A stretch of 26,757 nt of DNA from CAYJAD01 sp964371835. Its GTDB lineage: Bacteria > Desulfobacterota > Desulfovibrionia > Desulfovibrionales > Desulfovibrionaceae. Position numbers and translations under genes: made by a program. The notes under the pieces were generated by a model. The model made no database searches, was not told the origin of the DNA, and saw only the letters and a program-made list of their open reading frames with translations. Shown here one piece after another: positions 8,126-14,913 of the stretch. Position 1 is the first letter of the stretch, and each line of letters opens with the position of its first letter. The DNA lies in the NCBI GenBank assembly GCA_964371835.1, contig CAYJOP010000021.1:1-26757 (forward strand), in the 5' to 3' direction.

Positions 8126-9820
8126 CTATACCAAAAGCATTTCGTCCAAGGCAGCGCCTGCTGGAACAATGGGACAAACATTTTCTTCACGCTCAACCAC
8201 TACGTCAACGATAACAGTATTTGGTGAGGATAGGGCCTTTTCAAGTGTTGCTTCCATTTCAGATGCTTTGGATATGCGGTAACCTTCTGCACCATAAGCT
8301 TCGGCAAGTTTAACAAAATCAGGCTGGGCTTCCATATTAGTAAAGCTGTAATTTTTATTATAAAACAGCTCTTGCCATTGGCGAACCATGCCTAAGTTGT
8401 AGTTATTTAAGATAATTATTTTTACAGGTAGTTTATTTTCAACTGCTGTGGCAAGCTCTTGAATATTCATTTGAATGGAGCCATCGCCAGCCACGTTGAT
8501 AACAAGGCTATCGGGGAAAGCAAATTGCGCCCCAATGGCTGCTGGAAAACCATAACCCATGGTGCCAAGCCCACCAGAGGTGAGCAGGGTGCGAGGTTTA
8601 TCAAAACCGTAGAATTGGGCTGCCCACATTTGGTTTTGGCCAACTTCTGTTGCAATGATGGCCTTGCCCTTGCTTAAGCGATGCAAGGTTTCAATAACAG
8701 CTTGTGGCCTAATTTCACCCTTTGAAGCACAGTAGCCAAAGGGACGTTCTTTATTCCATTCTTGTAATTGCTTAACCCAAGGGCTGTGAATACTTTTCCA
8801 CTCTTTTTCTTGTTTATCTTTAGATAATATGGACAAAATGCCTTCAAGGGCTTCATTGCAGTCACCCACAACAGGCACATGCACATTAACATTTTTACGA
8901 ATGGAGGTGGGGTCAATATCAATATGAACCACACGCGCATTGGGAGCAAAAGCTGAAATTCGACCAGTTACACGGTCATCAAAGCGAGCTCCCACTGCCA
9001 TGAGTAAATCACAGTTATTTATAGCCATATTTGCTGCATAGCAACCATGCATGCCCACCATGCCAAGCCAAAGTTCGCTAGTGCTTGGAAAGCCGCCAAG
9101 GCCCATTAAGGTTGAGGCAATGGGAATGTGATAATGCTCTGCCAATTGCTTAAGTGTTGGTGAGGCGTTGGAATTTATAACTCCACCACCTATGAGTAGC
9201 AAAGGTTTTTTTGCTTTTTCAAGTTCATCACTGGCACGGCGTAGTTGATTAAGATTTGGCTTGTATGTTGGATTATAGCTACGCATTTGGATTTTTTCAG
9301 GCCACACAAAATTTGTGCTAGCCTGCATTACGTCCTTTGGCAAGTCCACAAGCACAGGACCAGGACGACCAGAACGAGCAAGGTAGAAAGCTTGACGCAA
9401 AATGGTTGTAAGCTTTGTAATATCTTTAACCAAGAAATTGTGCTTGGTGCATGGGCGAGTAATGCCAACAATATCAACCTCTTGAAAGGCGTCGTTGCCA
9501 ATTAATGGTGTTGGAACTTGCCCACTAATAACCACTAGGGGGATGGAGTCGCAATATGCGGTAGCTATGCCCGTGACGGTATTGGTAGCACCAGGTCCAG
9601 ATGTTACTAGACAAGTTCCTACCTTACCAGAAGCACGAGCATAGCCATCTGCTGCGTGCACAGCGGCTTGTTCGTGACGGACTAAAACGTGACGTAGTTC
9701 AGGGTGGCGTGGTATTTCATCATAAATATCAATAACAGCACCACCAGGGTAGCCGAAGAAAACATCGACACCTTCACGCTTTAGCGTTTCAAGCAAAATC
9801 TGTGCACCAGTCATCTTCAT
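8126..9820 (-). CDS. ilvB: Acetolactate synthase large (catalytic) subunit
   Basis: Thiamine-diphosphate and FAD enzyme that condenses pyruvate with pyruvate or 2-ketobutyrate, the entry step to Val, Leu and Ile. 564 aa, normal length. The catalytic glutamate is in VRHEQAAVHAADGYARA (about residue 48). The ThDP/Mg motif runs from GDGSIQMNIQEL to the closing IILNN (about 438-468). The three-domain order (PYR, central FAD-binding, PP) is complete. AGGAG lies about 10 bases before the ATG; a second ATG two codons later is possible. It starts only 2 bp after the DUF465 gene, so the two are probably translated together. Confidence 0.98.
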   Translation of the reverse strand: MKMTGAQILLETLKREGVDVFFGYPGGAVIDIYDEIPRHPELRHVLVRHEQAAVHAADGYARASGKVGTCLVTSGPGATNTVTGIATAYCDSIPLVVISGQVPTPLIGNDAFQEVDIVGITRPCTKHNFLVKDITKLTTILRQAFYLARSGRPGPVLVDLPKDVMQASTNFVWPEKIQMRSYNPTYKPNLNQLRRASDELEKAKKPLLLIGGGVINSNASPTLKQLAEHYHIPIASTLMGLGGFPSTSELWLGMVGMHGCYAANMAINNCDLLMAVGARFDDRVTGRISAFAPNARVVHIDIDPTSIRKNVNVHVPVVGDCNEALEGILSILSKDKQEKEWKSIHSPWVKQLQEWNKERPFGYCASKGEIRPQAVIETLHRLSKGKAIIATEVGQNQMWAAQFYGFDKPRTLLTSGGLGTMGYGFPAAIGAQFAFPDSLVINVAGDGSIQMNIQELATAVENKLPVKIIILNNYNLGMVRQWQELFYNKNYSFTNMEAQPDFVKLAEAYGAEGYRISKASEMEATLEKALSSPNTVIVDVVVEREENVCPIVPAGAALDEMLLV

Positions 9821-9822
9821 TT

Positions 9823-10053
9823 TTATTTTTCTCCTGCCTTATGCTGCTCAAGCAACTCCACAAGACGAGTTTTGCCTTCAAGTTTTTGCTTTTTGAGCTG
9901 CTTTAGGGTTTGTTCTTCTGTGGGAGTGCGAAAGCTTTTTCCTTCAAGTTTACTAACTTGCTTAGAATATAGAAGATGCTCATCCCATAATTCTTTGAGC
10001 TCTGGATCTTTTTGTGCTAGTTGTTCGAGTAATTCTCTGTCTTGGTTTTCCAT
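9823..10053 (-). CDS. DUF465 (YdcH-like) small coiled-coil protein
   Basis: 76 aa, highly charged and almost entirely helical: residues 4-40 and 44-72 form two long amphipathic helices around a short turn (GKSFRTPTEEQ). DPELKELWDEHLLYSKQVSKLE matches the usual start of DUF465/YdcH proteins (PF04325), where H-x-LY-x-V-x-L-E is characteristic. Function unknown. AGGAG precedes the ATG. It is the first gene of the ilv cluster, ending 2 bp before ilvB. No leucine/valine/isoleucine-rich leader peptide was found upstream, so classical ilv attenuation is not supported. Confidence 0.87.
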   Translation of the reverse strand: MENQDRELLEQLAQKDPELKELWDEHLLYSKQVSKLEGKSFRTPTEEQTLKQLKKQKLEGKTRLVELLEQHKAGEK

Positions 10054-10162
10054 CAGAACTCTCCTATGTTAGAGGTTTTTGCATTAGCCATGATGCTTAA
10101 TGCTTTGTTTATGTTCATTTTTTAAGCGCAAAGCTTAAAATCATACACCAAAAAATGCTCGT

Positions 10163-10465
10163 TTAGCTCAAAGTTTGAGCGTATTCAAGCAATGAATTAA
10201 CCACAATTCTGTCCACCAGCTCAATGGCTAGCAAAACAATAATTGGAGAGAAGTCTATGCCACTTGTATAAGTAAAAGGCAACACTTTTCGTATACGATA
10301 GTAAACAGGTTCAGTAAGTGTGCGCAAAGTGCGTACAATGGGGTTGTAAGGGTCAGGGCGCACCCAAGAAAGGATGGCAGAAATTAAAACTACCCAAAAA
10401 TAAATTTTCAAAAGACTTCCGAGCACTATGGCTATAGCACTAAGGGTGTTAGCAAGTACAATCAT
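10163..10465 (-). CDS. YggT-family inner-membrane protein
   Basis: 100 aa with two hydrophobic segments, at about residues 4-31 and 68-88. The middle part, ILSWVRPDPYNPIVRTLRTLTEPVYYRIRK, is the YggT signature (SWxxPDxxNPxVxxLxxxTEPxLxPxR). The family has been linked to osmotic/potassium tolerance and, near cell-division genes, to membrane organisation (YlmG in Gram-positives and plastids); the role here is unknown. GAGGT precedes the start. It lies 37 bp after the HAD gene on the same strand, and a short inverted repeat (GCTCAAA, 10166-10180) covers its last codons. Confidence 0.9.
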   Translation of the reverse strand: MIVLANTLSAIAIVLGSLLKIYFWVVLISAILSWVRPDPYNPIVRTLRTLTEPVYYRIRKVLPFTYTSGIDFSPIIVLLAIELVDRIVVNSLLEYAQTLS

Positions 10466-10502
10466 AAAATTACCTCAAAATGTTTTTGTTAATATATTAT
10501 AA

Positions 10503-11153
10503 TCAAATGTATTTATCATTCAAGAGTTTTTTCAAGGTGGAAAAAGAATCCACATTTAGGCTTGCAGCAAGGGTTTCATCCTTATAAGCCACAAATGCCA
10601 TCTGCCCAGCAAGGGCAGCTTGTTGGTCATTTAAGCTGTCACCTACAAAAAAAACATTGTTGGATGGCACTTGCCATTGCTCAATAATTTTAAAAATTCC
10701 ATCAGGTGCAGGTTTTGGTGTGGCATCTGCCGCAGTAATTACAGGGTCAAAAAACCCATGCAGTTTAAATGTATCAAGCACAGCTTGCATACCGTCATAT
10801 CTATTAGTATGCACAGCCATTTTAATATTATGCTCTTTAAGAAAAGTTATAAAATCTAGGAAATTATCTTCAAGTTCAATGTGTGGCAAAATGTCACGTT
10901 GATAGTTTACCACAGTTTTGTATACTTTTTCAAGCTCTCCGTACAAGTGCTTTGGGATAAGATACTCAAAAGCACCACGCACAGTTGACATAAAAGTAAA
11001 AGCCTCTTGCTCAGGCGTTTGCGGTGGCAAGCCAAGAGCTTCTAATACTTTATTATAATATAATTTATTTGCTGAACGTGAGTTTAATATAACGCCATCA
11101 CAATCAAAAATTACTCCAGAAAGTTTTGTGGGCATGGGAGGGTGAGATTGCAT
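10503..11153 (-). CDS. HAD-superfamily phosphatase (phosphoglycolate-phosphatase-like)
   Basis: 216 aa from the ATG at 11153, with GGAG eight bases upstream. Motif I is FDCDGVILN (nucleophile D17, general acid D19), motif II is the VHTN threonine, motif III the lysine in TPKPAPDGIF, and motif IV VFFVGDSLNDQQAA, so the enzyme appears active. The alpha-helical cap after motif I places it with subfamily I phosphatases such as Gph or PpaX; the substrate cannot be predicted. Its ATG overlaps the stop of the upstream unknown gene by one base (TAATG), indicating translational coupling and perhaps a shared pathway. Confidence 0.88.
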   Translation of the reverse strand: MQSHPPMPTKLSGVIFDCDGVILNSRSANKLYYNKVLEALGLPPQTPEQEAFTFMSTVRGAFEYLIPKHLYGELEKVYKTVVNYQRDILPHIELEDNFLDFITFLKEHNIKMAVHTNRYDGMQAVLDTFKLHGFFDPVITAADATPKPAPDGIFKIIEQWQVPSNNVFFVGDSLNDQQAALAGQMAFVAYKDETLAASLNVDSFSTLKKLLNDKYI

Positions 11154-11941
11154 TATATTTTCTCCAAAATAATAAAGTTTAATTTGTTTTGTAGCCAAGG
11201 ACATGCTTGTTTTTGACGTTCATTCTTATTTAAGATGTGCCCAATGTCTGTGTGGCATTCTATCATGCCTTTGGAATTTGCCTTAGTATCATGGCAAATA
11301 TCCAAAATATGCGCAGCCATATCTTCATGGTTTACAACTATGCTACAATTTTCAGGTAAAAAAACAGCAACATTTTCTAAAACTATTTTCCAAGGTGGCA
11401 ATGGTGCATCACTTGCATCAAGGCTTGTTTCAATGTGTCCAATATGGCCAAAATCTTCATCTTGCTCAACACCTAGTGCATTTGCAAATCCTTGCATGCT
11501 TTTCGCGTAAGTGCTTGTAAGGTCATTTATTTCATAATGGCGTTCTTCCAAAAGCCAAGCCCAAAGGATAATTTTTTGAGCAGCTTGTAAAGTGTGAAGG
11601 TCATTTGCAGCAGAGTTTTCTTGCTTTTCACCAGTGTTTGCAAAATGGGCAAGTTGGTCACGCTCTTCAATGTTTTTTACTTCATTTTTTTCGTCTTGCC
11701 CACCAATTAGTGAATGTATGGGCATGCCAAAAAGAGCTGCCTCACTCATGTTGCATAAATCATCAAAACAAGCTTTGGCAAGTTTTGGCGCAAAAGGATA
11801 ATGGTTTGGCTGCCAATATCCATTAGGAATATTTTCAAAGCCAGGCCAAATGTATAATGCTTCAGGCAATTTTTTCGAAGGTTTAACCACATTTTCTTTA
11901 CGCAATATGGGTAGGTAAATCGGTGGTATTTGACAATCCAT
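11153..11941 (-). CDS. Unrecognised 262-aa protein coupled to the HAD phosphatase
   Basis: I do not recognise the family. The gene is credible: ATG with AAGGAG upstream, codon use like its neighbours, and TAATG coupling to the phosphatase gene. The protein is soluble, with no signal peptide or membrane segment. The N-terminal third is rich in proline and aromatics (LYIWPGFENIPNGYWQPNHYPF), the centre is acidic (about 80-110) and then helical (QAAQKIILWAWLLEERHYEINDL), and a beta-rich part follows (PWKIVLENVAVFLPENCSIVV). Cysteines are scattered, with no metal motif. The coupling suggests a function linked to the phosphatase substrate. It may be lineage-specific. Confidence 0.8.
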   Translation of the reverse strand: MDCQIPPIYLPILRKENVVKPSKKLPEALYIWPGFENIPNGYWQPNHYPFAPKLAKACFDDLCNMSEAALFGMPIHSLIGGQDEKNEVKNIEERDQLAHFANTGEKQENSAANDLHTLQAAQKIILWAWLLEERHYEINDLTSTYAKSMQGFANALGVEQDEDFGHIGHIETSLDASDAPLPPWKIVLENVAVFLPENCSIVVNHEDMAAHILDICHDTKANSKGMIECHTDIGHILNKNERQKQACPWLQNKLNFIILEKI

Positions 11942-12132
11942 TTAATACTCCTTCATAAATGCTGACAGAAGTATAAACATAGATGCAAAATGACGCAATG
12001 TTTCAGATGCTATTATATTATTAAATTTTATAAAACAAAATATTTAATTTCATAAGATTTTGTTTTTATTAATAAATAATGAAAAAAATATGATTATAAA
12101 ATGATAATTTTTAGGCGTATGTTAAGCAGTCC
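11942..12132. other. AT-rich divergent intergenic region
   Basis: DNA between the leftward unknown gene and the rightward tatA unit; 12010-12115 is over 80% A+T by eye, with long A and T runs. It probably holds the leftward promoter, but I cannot single out one hexamer pair. No open frame of note. Confidence 0.4.
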
Positions 12133-12161
12133 TTGACCTTATGCTTAGTCAAGCGTATAGT
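12133..12161 (+). promoter_or_regulatory. Candidate sigma-70 promoter for tatA
   Basis: TTGACC (12133-12138), a 17-bp spacer, then TATAGT (12156-12161): one mismatch in each hexamer and ideal spacing. Transcription would start near 12168, giving a leader of roughly 215 nt before tatA that contains the structured repeat described next. Confidence 0.6.
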
Positions 12162-12177
12162 AACTTAGTTACTTGAG
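12158..12177. repeat. 20-bp direct repeat, left copy
   Basis: TAGTAACTTAGTTACTTGAG, identical to 12326-12345. It contains the inner palindrome AGTAAC-TTA-GTTACT. It overlaps the candidate tatA -10 hexamer. Confidence 0.85.
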
Positions 12178-12325
12178 AGTGTTGGCAAAGTCAGCACGAC
12201 CGATAAATCAAGAGTAGGTGCAATTAACTTGTAACGTTAAACGATTGATTTTCGGCCTTACTGCCCGCAAGCTTTGCTTGCGTTGGCGGCACAAAACCCA
12301 CGAAGTGGGGTTTGTCATCAGACTG

Positions 12326-12345
12326 TAGTAACTTAGTTACTTGAG
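12326..12345. repeat. 20-bp direct repeat, right copy
   Basis: Identical to 12158-12177. The two copies bracket the structured element, 168 bp apart start to start, as if they had been duplicated with it or had served as its boundaries. Confidence 0.85.
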
Positions 12346-12385
12346 GCTTTGTTTTATTTGCAAGGCTATAGATTATGGAGGCTAT

Positions 12386-12580
12386 ATGTTTGGTATTGGA
12401 ACACAAGAAATATTGGTGCTGCTTGTGGTGGCATTGGTAGTATTTGGTGCGAATAAATTGCCAGAAATAGGCAATGGACTTGGTCGGGCTATTCGTAATT
12501 TTAAAAGATCCTCAACAGAGCCAGATGAGGTGGACATTACACCCAAGGATAAACAACCAACCGATACCAACTCTAAGTAA
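12386..12580 (+). CDS. tatA: Twin-arginine translocase subunit TatA
   Basis: 64 aa from the ATG at 12386, with GGAG six bases upstream; the frame is open back to 12341, but the family starts at MFGIG. A single membrane helix (about residues 5-20, TQEILVLLVVALVVFG), the FGANKLPEIGNGLG hinge and the amphipathic helix AIRNFKRSS are diagnostic of TatA. The short charged tail is normal. It forms the pore/weak-point complex that exports folded proteins, such as cofactor-containing periplasmic enzymes. tatB and tatC are not next to it. It may share a transcript with the ACT gene 37 bp downstream. Confidence 0.95.
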   Translation: MFGIGTQEILVLLVVALVVFGANKLPEIGNGLGRAIRNFKRSSTEPDEVDITPKDKQPTDTNSK

Positions 12581-12617
12581 TCGTTGACAACTTTACTAGT
12601 GTTTTTAGGAGTCTATT

Positions 12618-13046
12618 ATGATAGCCGAGCAAATATCTATTTTTCTTGAAAATAAAGCAGGTAGACTTGCAGAAGTCACACGCACTTTGAGTGATGCTGG
12701 AATTAGCCTACGCGCCCTTTCTTTGGCAGACACTTCTGATTTTGGTATTTTGAGAATTATAGTAAGTGATTATACAAAAGCAAGAGAAGTTCTTAAAGAT
12801 AATGGTTTTACCATAAGACATACTTCGGTTGTTGCTGTTGAGGTGGAAGACAAACCTGGTGGTCTTCATGCCATACTAAGTTTATTTTCTGAATATTCAA
12901 TAAATGTTGAATATATGTACGCCTTTGTACAAAAAGACACCAGTAATGCCACCATGATTTTCCGCTTTGATGACACAGAAAAAGCCATTGAAGTGTTAAA
13001 TAAGCATAATATTACCATGGTTTCTGAAGAAAGGTTATATTCATAG
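12618..13046 (+). CDS. Double ACT-domain protein
   Basis: 142 aa made of two ACT domains: residues 1-70 (AEQISIFLENKAGRLAEVTRTLSDAGISLRAL) and 71-142 (VVAVEVEDKPGGLHAILSLFSEYSINVEYMY). Each has the strand-helix-strand pattern with a PGGL or AGRL turn where small ligands, usually amino acids, bind at dimer interfaces. No catalytic domain is attached, so it is probably an amino-acid-responsive regulator. Similar stand-alone double-ACT proteins occur beside phenylacetate-CoA ligase genes in anaerobes; none is visible here. AGGAG lies seven bases before the ATG. Confidence 0.9.
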   Translation: MIAEQISIFLENKAGRLAEVTRTLSDAGISLRALSLADTSDFGILRIIVSDYTKAREVLKDNGFTIRHTSVVAVEVEDKPGGLHAILSLFSEYSINVEYMYAFVQKDTSNATMIFRFDDTEKAIEVLNKHNITMVSEERLYS

Positions 13047-13150
13047 TTTAGTAAGATAATATGATATTTATTATTAAATTTATTTTGACATTTATATAAA
13101 ATCAATTACATTTTACAAAGATATTTTTTATTGTTTTAGCGGAGGGATAT

Positions 13151-13483
13151 ATGTCTTTTGAAATATTAAACTGGCAAGATGGTGTGGCGCGAGTTGTTAA
13201 TAACCGGGGACTTTATACTAAATTGCTTATACGTTTTTCCGATAGTTTAGTTAATGCACCAGAAAAAATTGCTCAAGCTGTGGCTGATGGAAATATGGAT
13301 GATGCGCAAATGCAAGCTCATACCATTAAAGGCACTGCTGCAAACCTTGGCGTAGAAGCTTTAGCCGAAGCTGGAAGAGTTCTTGAAGAGGCTATTAAAG
13401 AAAAATCTGGCGTTGAACCAGCAATTGAAGAATTAAAAAAAGTGCTTGTGGTTTCTGTTGAAGCCATGCGCAATTTTGAATAA
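13151..13483 (+). CDS. Histidine phosphotransfer (Hpt) domain protein
   Basis: 110 aa, a single helical-bundle Hpt domain. AHTIKGTAANLG carries the phospho-accepting histidine (H57) with the usual K and G after it. No kinase or receiver domain is attached, so it should shuttle phosphoryl groups between a hybrid histidine kinase and a response regulator encoded elsewhere. GGAGG precedes the ATG. A strong intrinsic terminator lies about 70 bp downstream, so it ends the tatA-ACT-Hpt region; the 104-bp gap before it may hold its own promoter. Confidence 0.92.
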   Translation: MSFEILNWQDGVARVVNNRGLYTKLLIRFSDSLVNAPEKIAQAVADGNMDDAQMQAHTIKGTAANLGVEALAEAGRVLEEAIKEKSGVEPAIEELKKVLVVSVEAMRNFE

Positions 13484-13554
13484 TATTAATTTGTTTTATT
13501 AAGACGGCTTATTTTGCAGCTATGCACTAAATTGTTGTTTTTACATGTAAATTC

Positions 13555-13585
13555 AAACCTCGTACTTGCTACGAGGTTTTTTTTT
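13555..13585 (+). terminator. Intrinsic terminator after the Hpt gene
   Basis: A 9-bp perfect stem AACCTCGTA / TACGAGGTT with loop CTTGC is followed by an unbroken T run to 13585. This is the clearest rho-independent terminator in the window. Confidence 0.95.
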
Positions 13586-13653
13586 AATTTAAAAAATGAA
13601 CAAATTTATTTTTTTGTGGCTTAAAATGAATATTTTACTGGATTTTTTTTGAG

Positions 13654-13692
13654 TGTCAGTGTATTGACAGTGTTGTAAGCAAAATAAATTTA
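13654..13692 (+). promoter_or_regulatory. Candidate promoter with overlapping operator before the sigma-54 activator
   Basis: TTGACA at 13664-13669 is a perfect -35, but the downstream -10 is poor (TAAATT at 15-bp or AATTTA at 17-bp spacing). The -35 overlaps a symmetric site TGTCA-N6-TGACA (13654-13669), which could be a repressor or autoregulatory site. The rest of 13586-13810 is AT-rich with no gene. Confidence 0.3.
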
Positions 13693-13810
13693 TGAATTTT
13701 TATTTTTTAATTTTTTTCACGTAGAGTGTTAATGAAATTATAGAAGTTCATAAAGTAATGTAGCAGTTAATTTTGATGTATGTGCATGAATTTGCTGCTG
13801 GGAGATTTAC

Positions 13811-14899
13811 ATGGAATGGCAAGATAGTGGTATTATTGGTCAAAGTACAACTTTGGCTGAAGTGTTCCGTATACTTATGAAGGTTGCACCAACTGAGAGT
13901 ACAGTGCTTGTGACTGGTGAGTCTGGTACAGGTAAGGAGCTTTTGGTGCGTGCATTACATTCCAATAGTGAGCGTGCAGCCAAGCCCTTTGTGCCAATAA
14001 ATTGCGGTGCAATACCTAAAGAGCTTTTGGAGTCTGAACTTTTTGGGCATGAAAAGGGTGCTTTTACCCATGCCATACGTTCTCGACCTGGACGTTTTGA
14101 ACTTGGTGATGGTGGTACTGTTTTTCTTGATGAAATTGGAGAGATGGATTTAAGCCTGCAAGTAAAAATTTTACGAGTTTTGCAAGAGAAGGAAATTGAA
14201 AGAGTTGGTGGTTCTGGTGTAAAAAAAGTAGATGTGCGTATAATTGCCGCCACCAACCGTGACCTTGAGCAAGAAGTAGCTTTGGGTCGCTTTCGTGAAG
14301 ATTTATATTACAGATTAAATGTTATTCCTTTGCATTTACCACCATTGCGTGAGCGTGGTGGTGACGTTCTTTTGCTTGTTAAGTATTTTCTGGAAAATTT
14401 TTGTAAGAAGAAAAAGAGAGAAGTCATACAACTTTCGCCCATGGCGGCTCGTATTTTAACAGCCTATCCTTGGCCGGGCAATGTGCGTGAATTAGAAAAT
14501 TTCATGGAGCGGCTTAGCATATTAGTTGATGGTAGTATTGTTGAAGTGGAAGACTTGCCGCAAAAAATACTTGATGCTGTGGGACCGCTTGAAGATTTAC
14601 CAGAAGTTGAAAATGTATGCCAAGTGGCTGAGCGTGGGGAAAATATTGCCCCTAGTGCTAACGTTGCAAGTGTTGCTAATGTTTCAACCGAACGCATTGG
14701 TAATCAGGGCTTTGTGTGGCCTAACCTGCAAGACCTTGATAATTATAATATGGGACTTAAGGAGTTTTTAGATAGTATTGAAGACCGTTTGCTTGAAGAA
14801 GCCTTAGCCAAGAGTGATGGGGTGAAAAACCAAGCGGCTGAACTATTAAAAATTAAACGCACCACTCTTATTGAGAAGTTAAAAAAGAAAGGTCATTAA
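13811..14899 (+). CDS. Sigma-54 activator (AAA+ plus Fis HTH) without sensor domain, GAFTHA variant
   Basis: 362 aa, PspF-like layout: the AAA+ domain starts almost at residue 1 and there is no receiver, GAF or PAS domain. Walker A is GESGTGKE (36-43), Walker B is in GGTVFLDEIGEM (101-112), and the arginine residues of FREDLYYRLN (161-170) are present. The sigma-54 contact loop reads GAFTHA (83-88) instead of GAFTGA. A linker of about 60 residues precedes a C-terminal Fis-type HTH (about 320-362). Activity is probably set by expression or by a partner protein, as PspA does for PspF. It lies 14 bp before the TPR gene. GGGAG precedes the ATG. Confidence 0.93.
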   Translation: MEWQDSGIIGQSTTLAEVFRILMKVAPTESTVLVTGESGTGKELLVRALHSNSERAAKPFVPINCGAIPKELLESELFGHEKGAFTHAIRSRPGRFELGDGGTVFLDEIGEMDLSLQVKILRVLQEKEIERVGGSGVKKVDVRIIAATNRDLEQEVALGRFREDLYYRLNVIPLHLPPLRERGGDVLLLVKYFLENFCKKKKREVIQLSPMAARILTAYPWPGNVRELENFMERLSILVDGSIVEVEDLPQKILDAVGPLEDLPEVENVCQVAERGENIAPSANVASVANVSTERIGNQGFVWPNLQDLDNYNMGLKEFLDSIEDRLLEEALAKSDGVKNQAAELLKIKRTTLIEKLKKKGH

Positions 14900-14913
14900 C
14901 ACACTTAGCTTAG

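Larger units (their letters stand above)
12158..12345 (+). repeat. Structured leader/repeat element, copy 1 (before tatA)
   Basis: Full copy of a dispersed structured element. Read rightward it holds: a hairpin GTGTTGGC-AAA-GTCAGCAC (12179-12197); a long-range stem CCGATAAATCA (12200-12210) with TGATTTTCGG (12246-12255) that encloses a small TTAAC/GTTAA hairpin (12224-12240); a perfect CGCAAGC-TTT-GCTTGCG hairpin; and a conserved 3' box, GGCGGCACAAA followed by a CCCAC-GAA-GTGGG hairpin and GTTTGTCATC (12285-12319). It is flanked by two identical 20-bp copies of TAGTAACTTAGTTACTTGAG. The other copies are at 23093-23259 (minus) and 23809-23885. Either a cis-acting RNA or a mobile palindromic repeat. 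Confidence 0.75.

Noticed and set aside
10053..10091. Possible 12-codon leader peptide (MANAKTSNIGEF) whose stop overlaps the DUF465 start, considered as an ilv attenuator
   Set aside because: It is not rich in Leu, Val or Ile, has no ribosome-binding site, and no terminator/antiterminator pair follows.
10118..10138. TTAAGC/GCTTAA hairpin with a neighbouring T run, considered as terminator of the YggT gene
   Set aside because: The T run is on the wrong side for either transcript direction (it precedes the stem on the plus strand).
10662..10685. TGGCAC...TTGCT on the plus strand, similar to a sigma-54 promoter
   Set aside because: The spacing is wrong by one base, it lies inside the HAD gene, and no gene in that orientation follows.
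13840..14256. 138-codon open frame antisense to the sigma-54 activator
   Set aside because: Shadow of a strongly conserved AAA+ gene; composition (Ser/Arg-rich) is typical of antisense frames.
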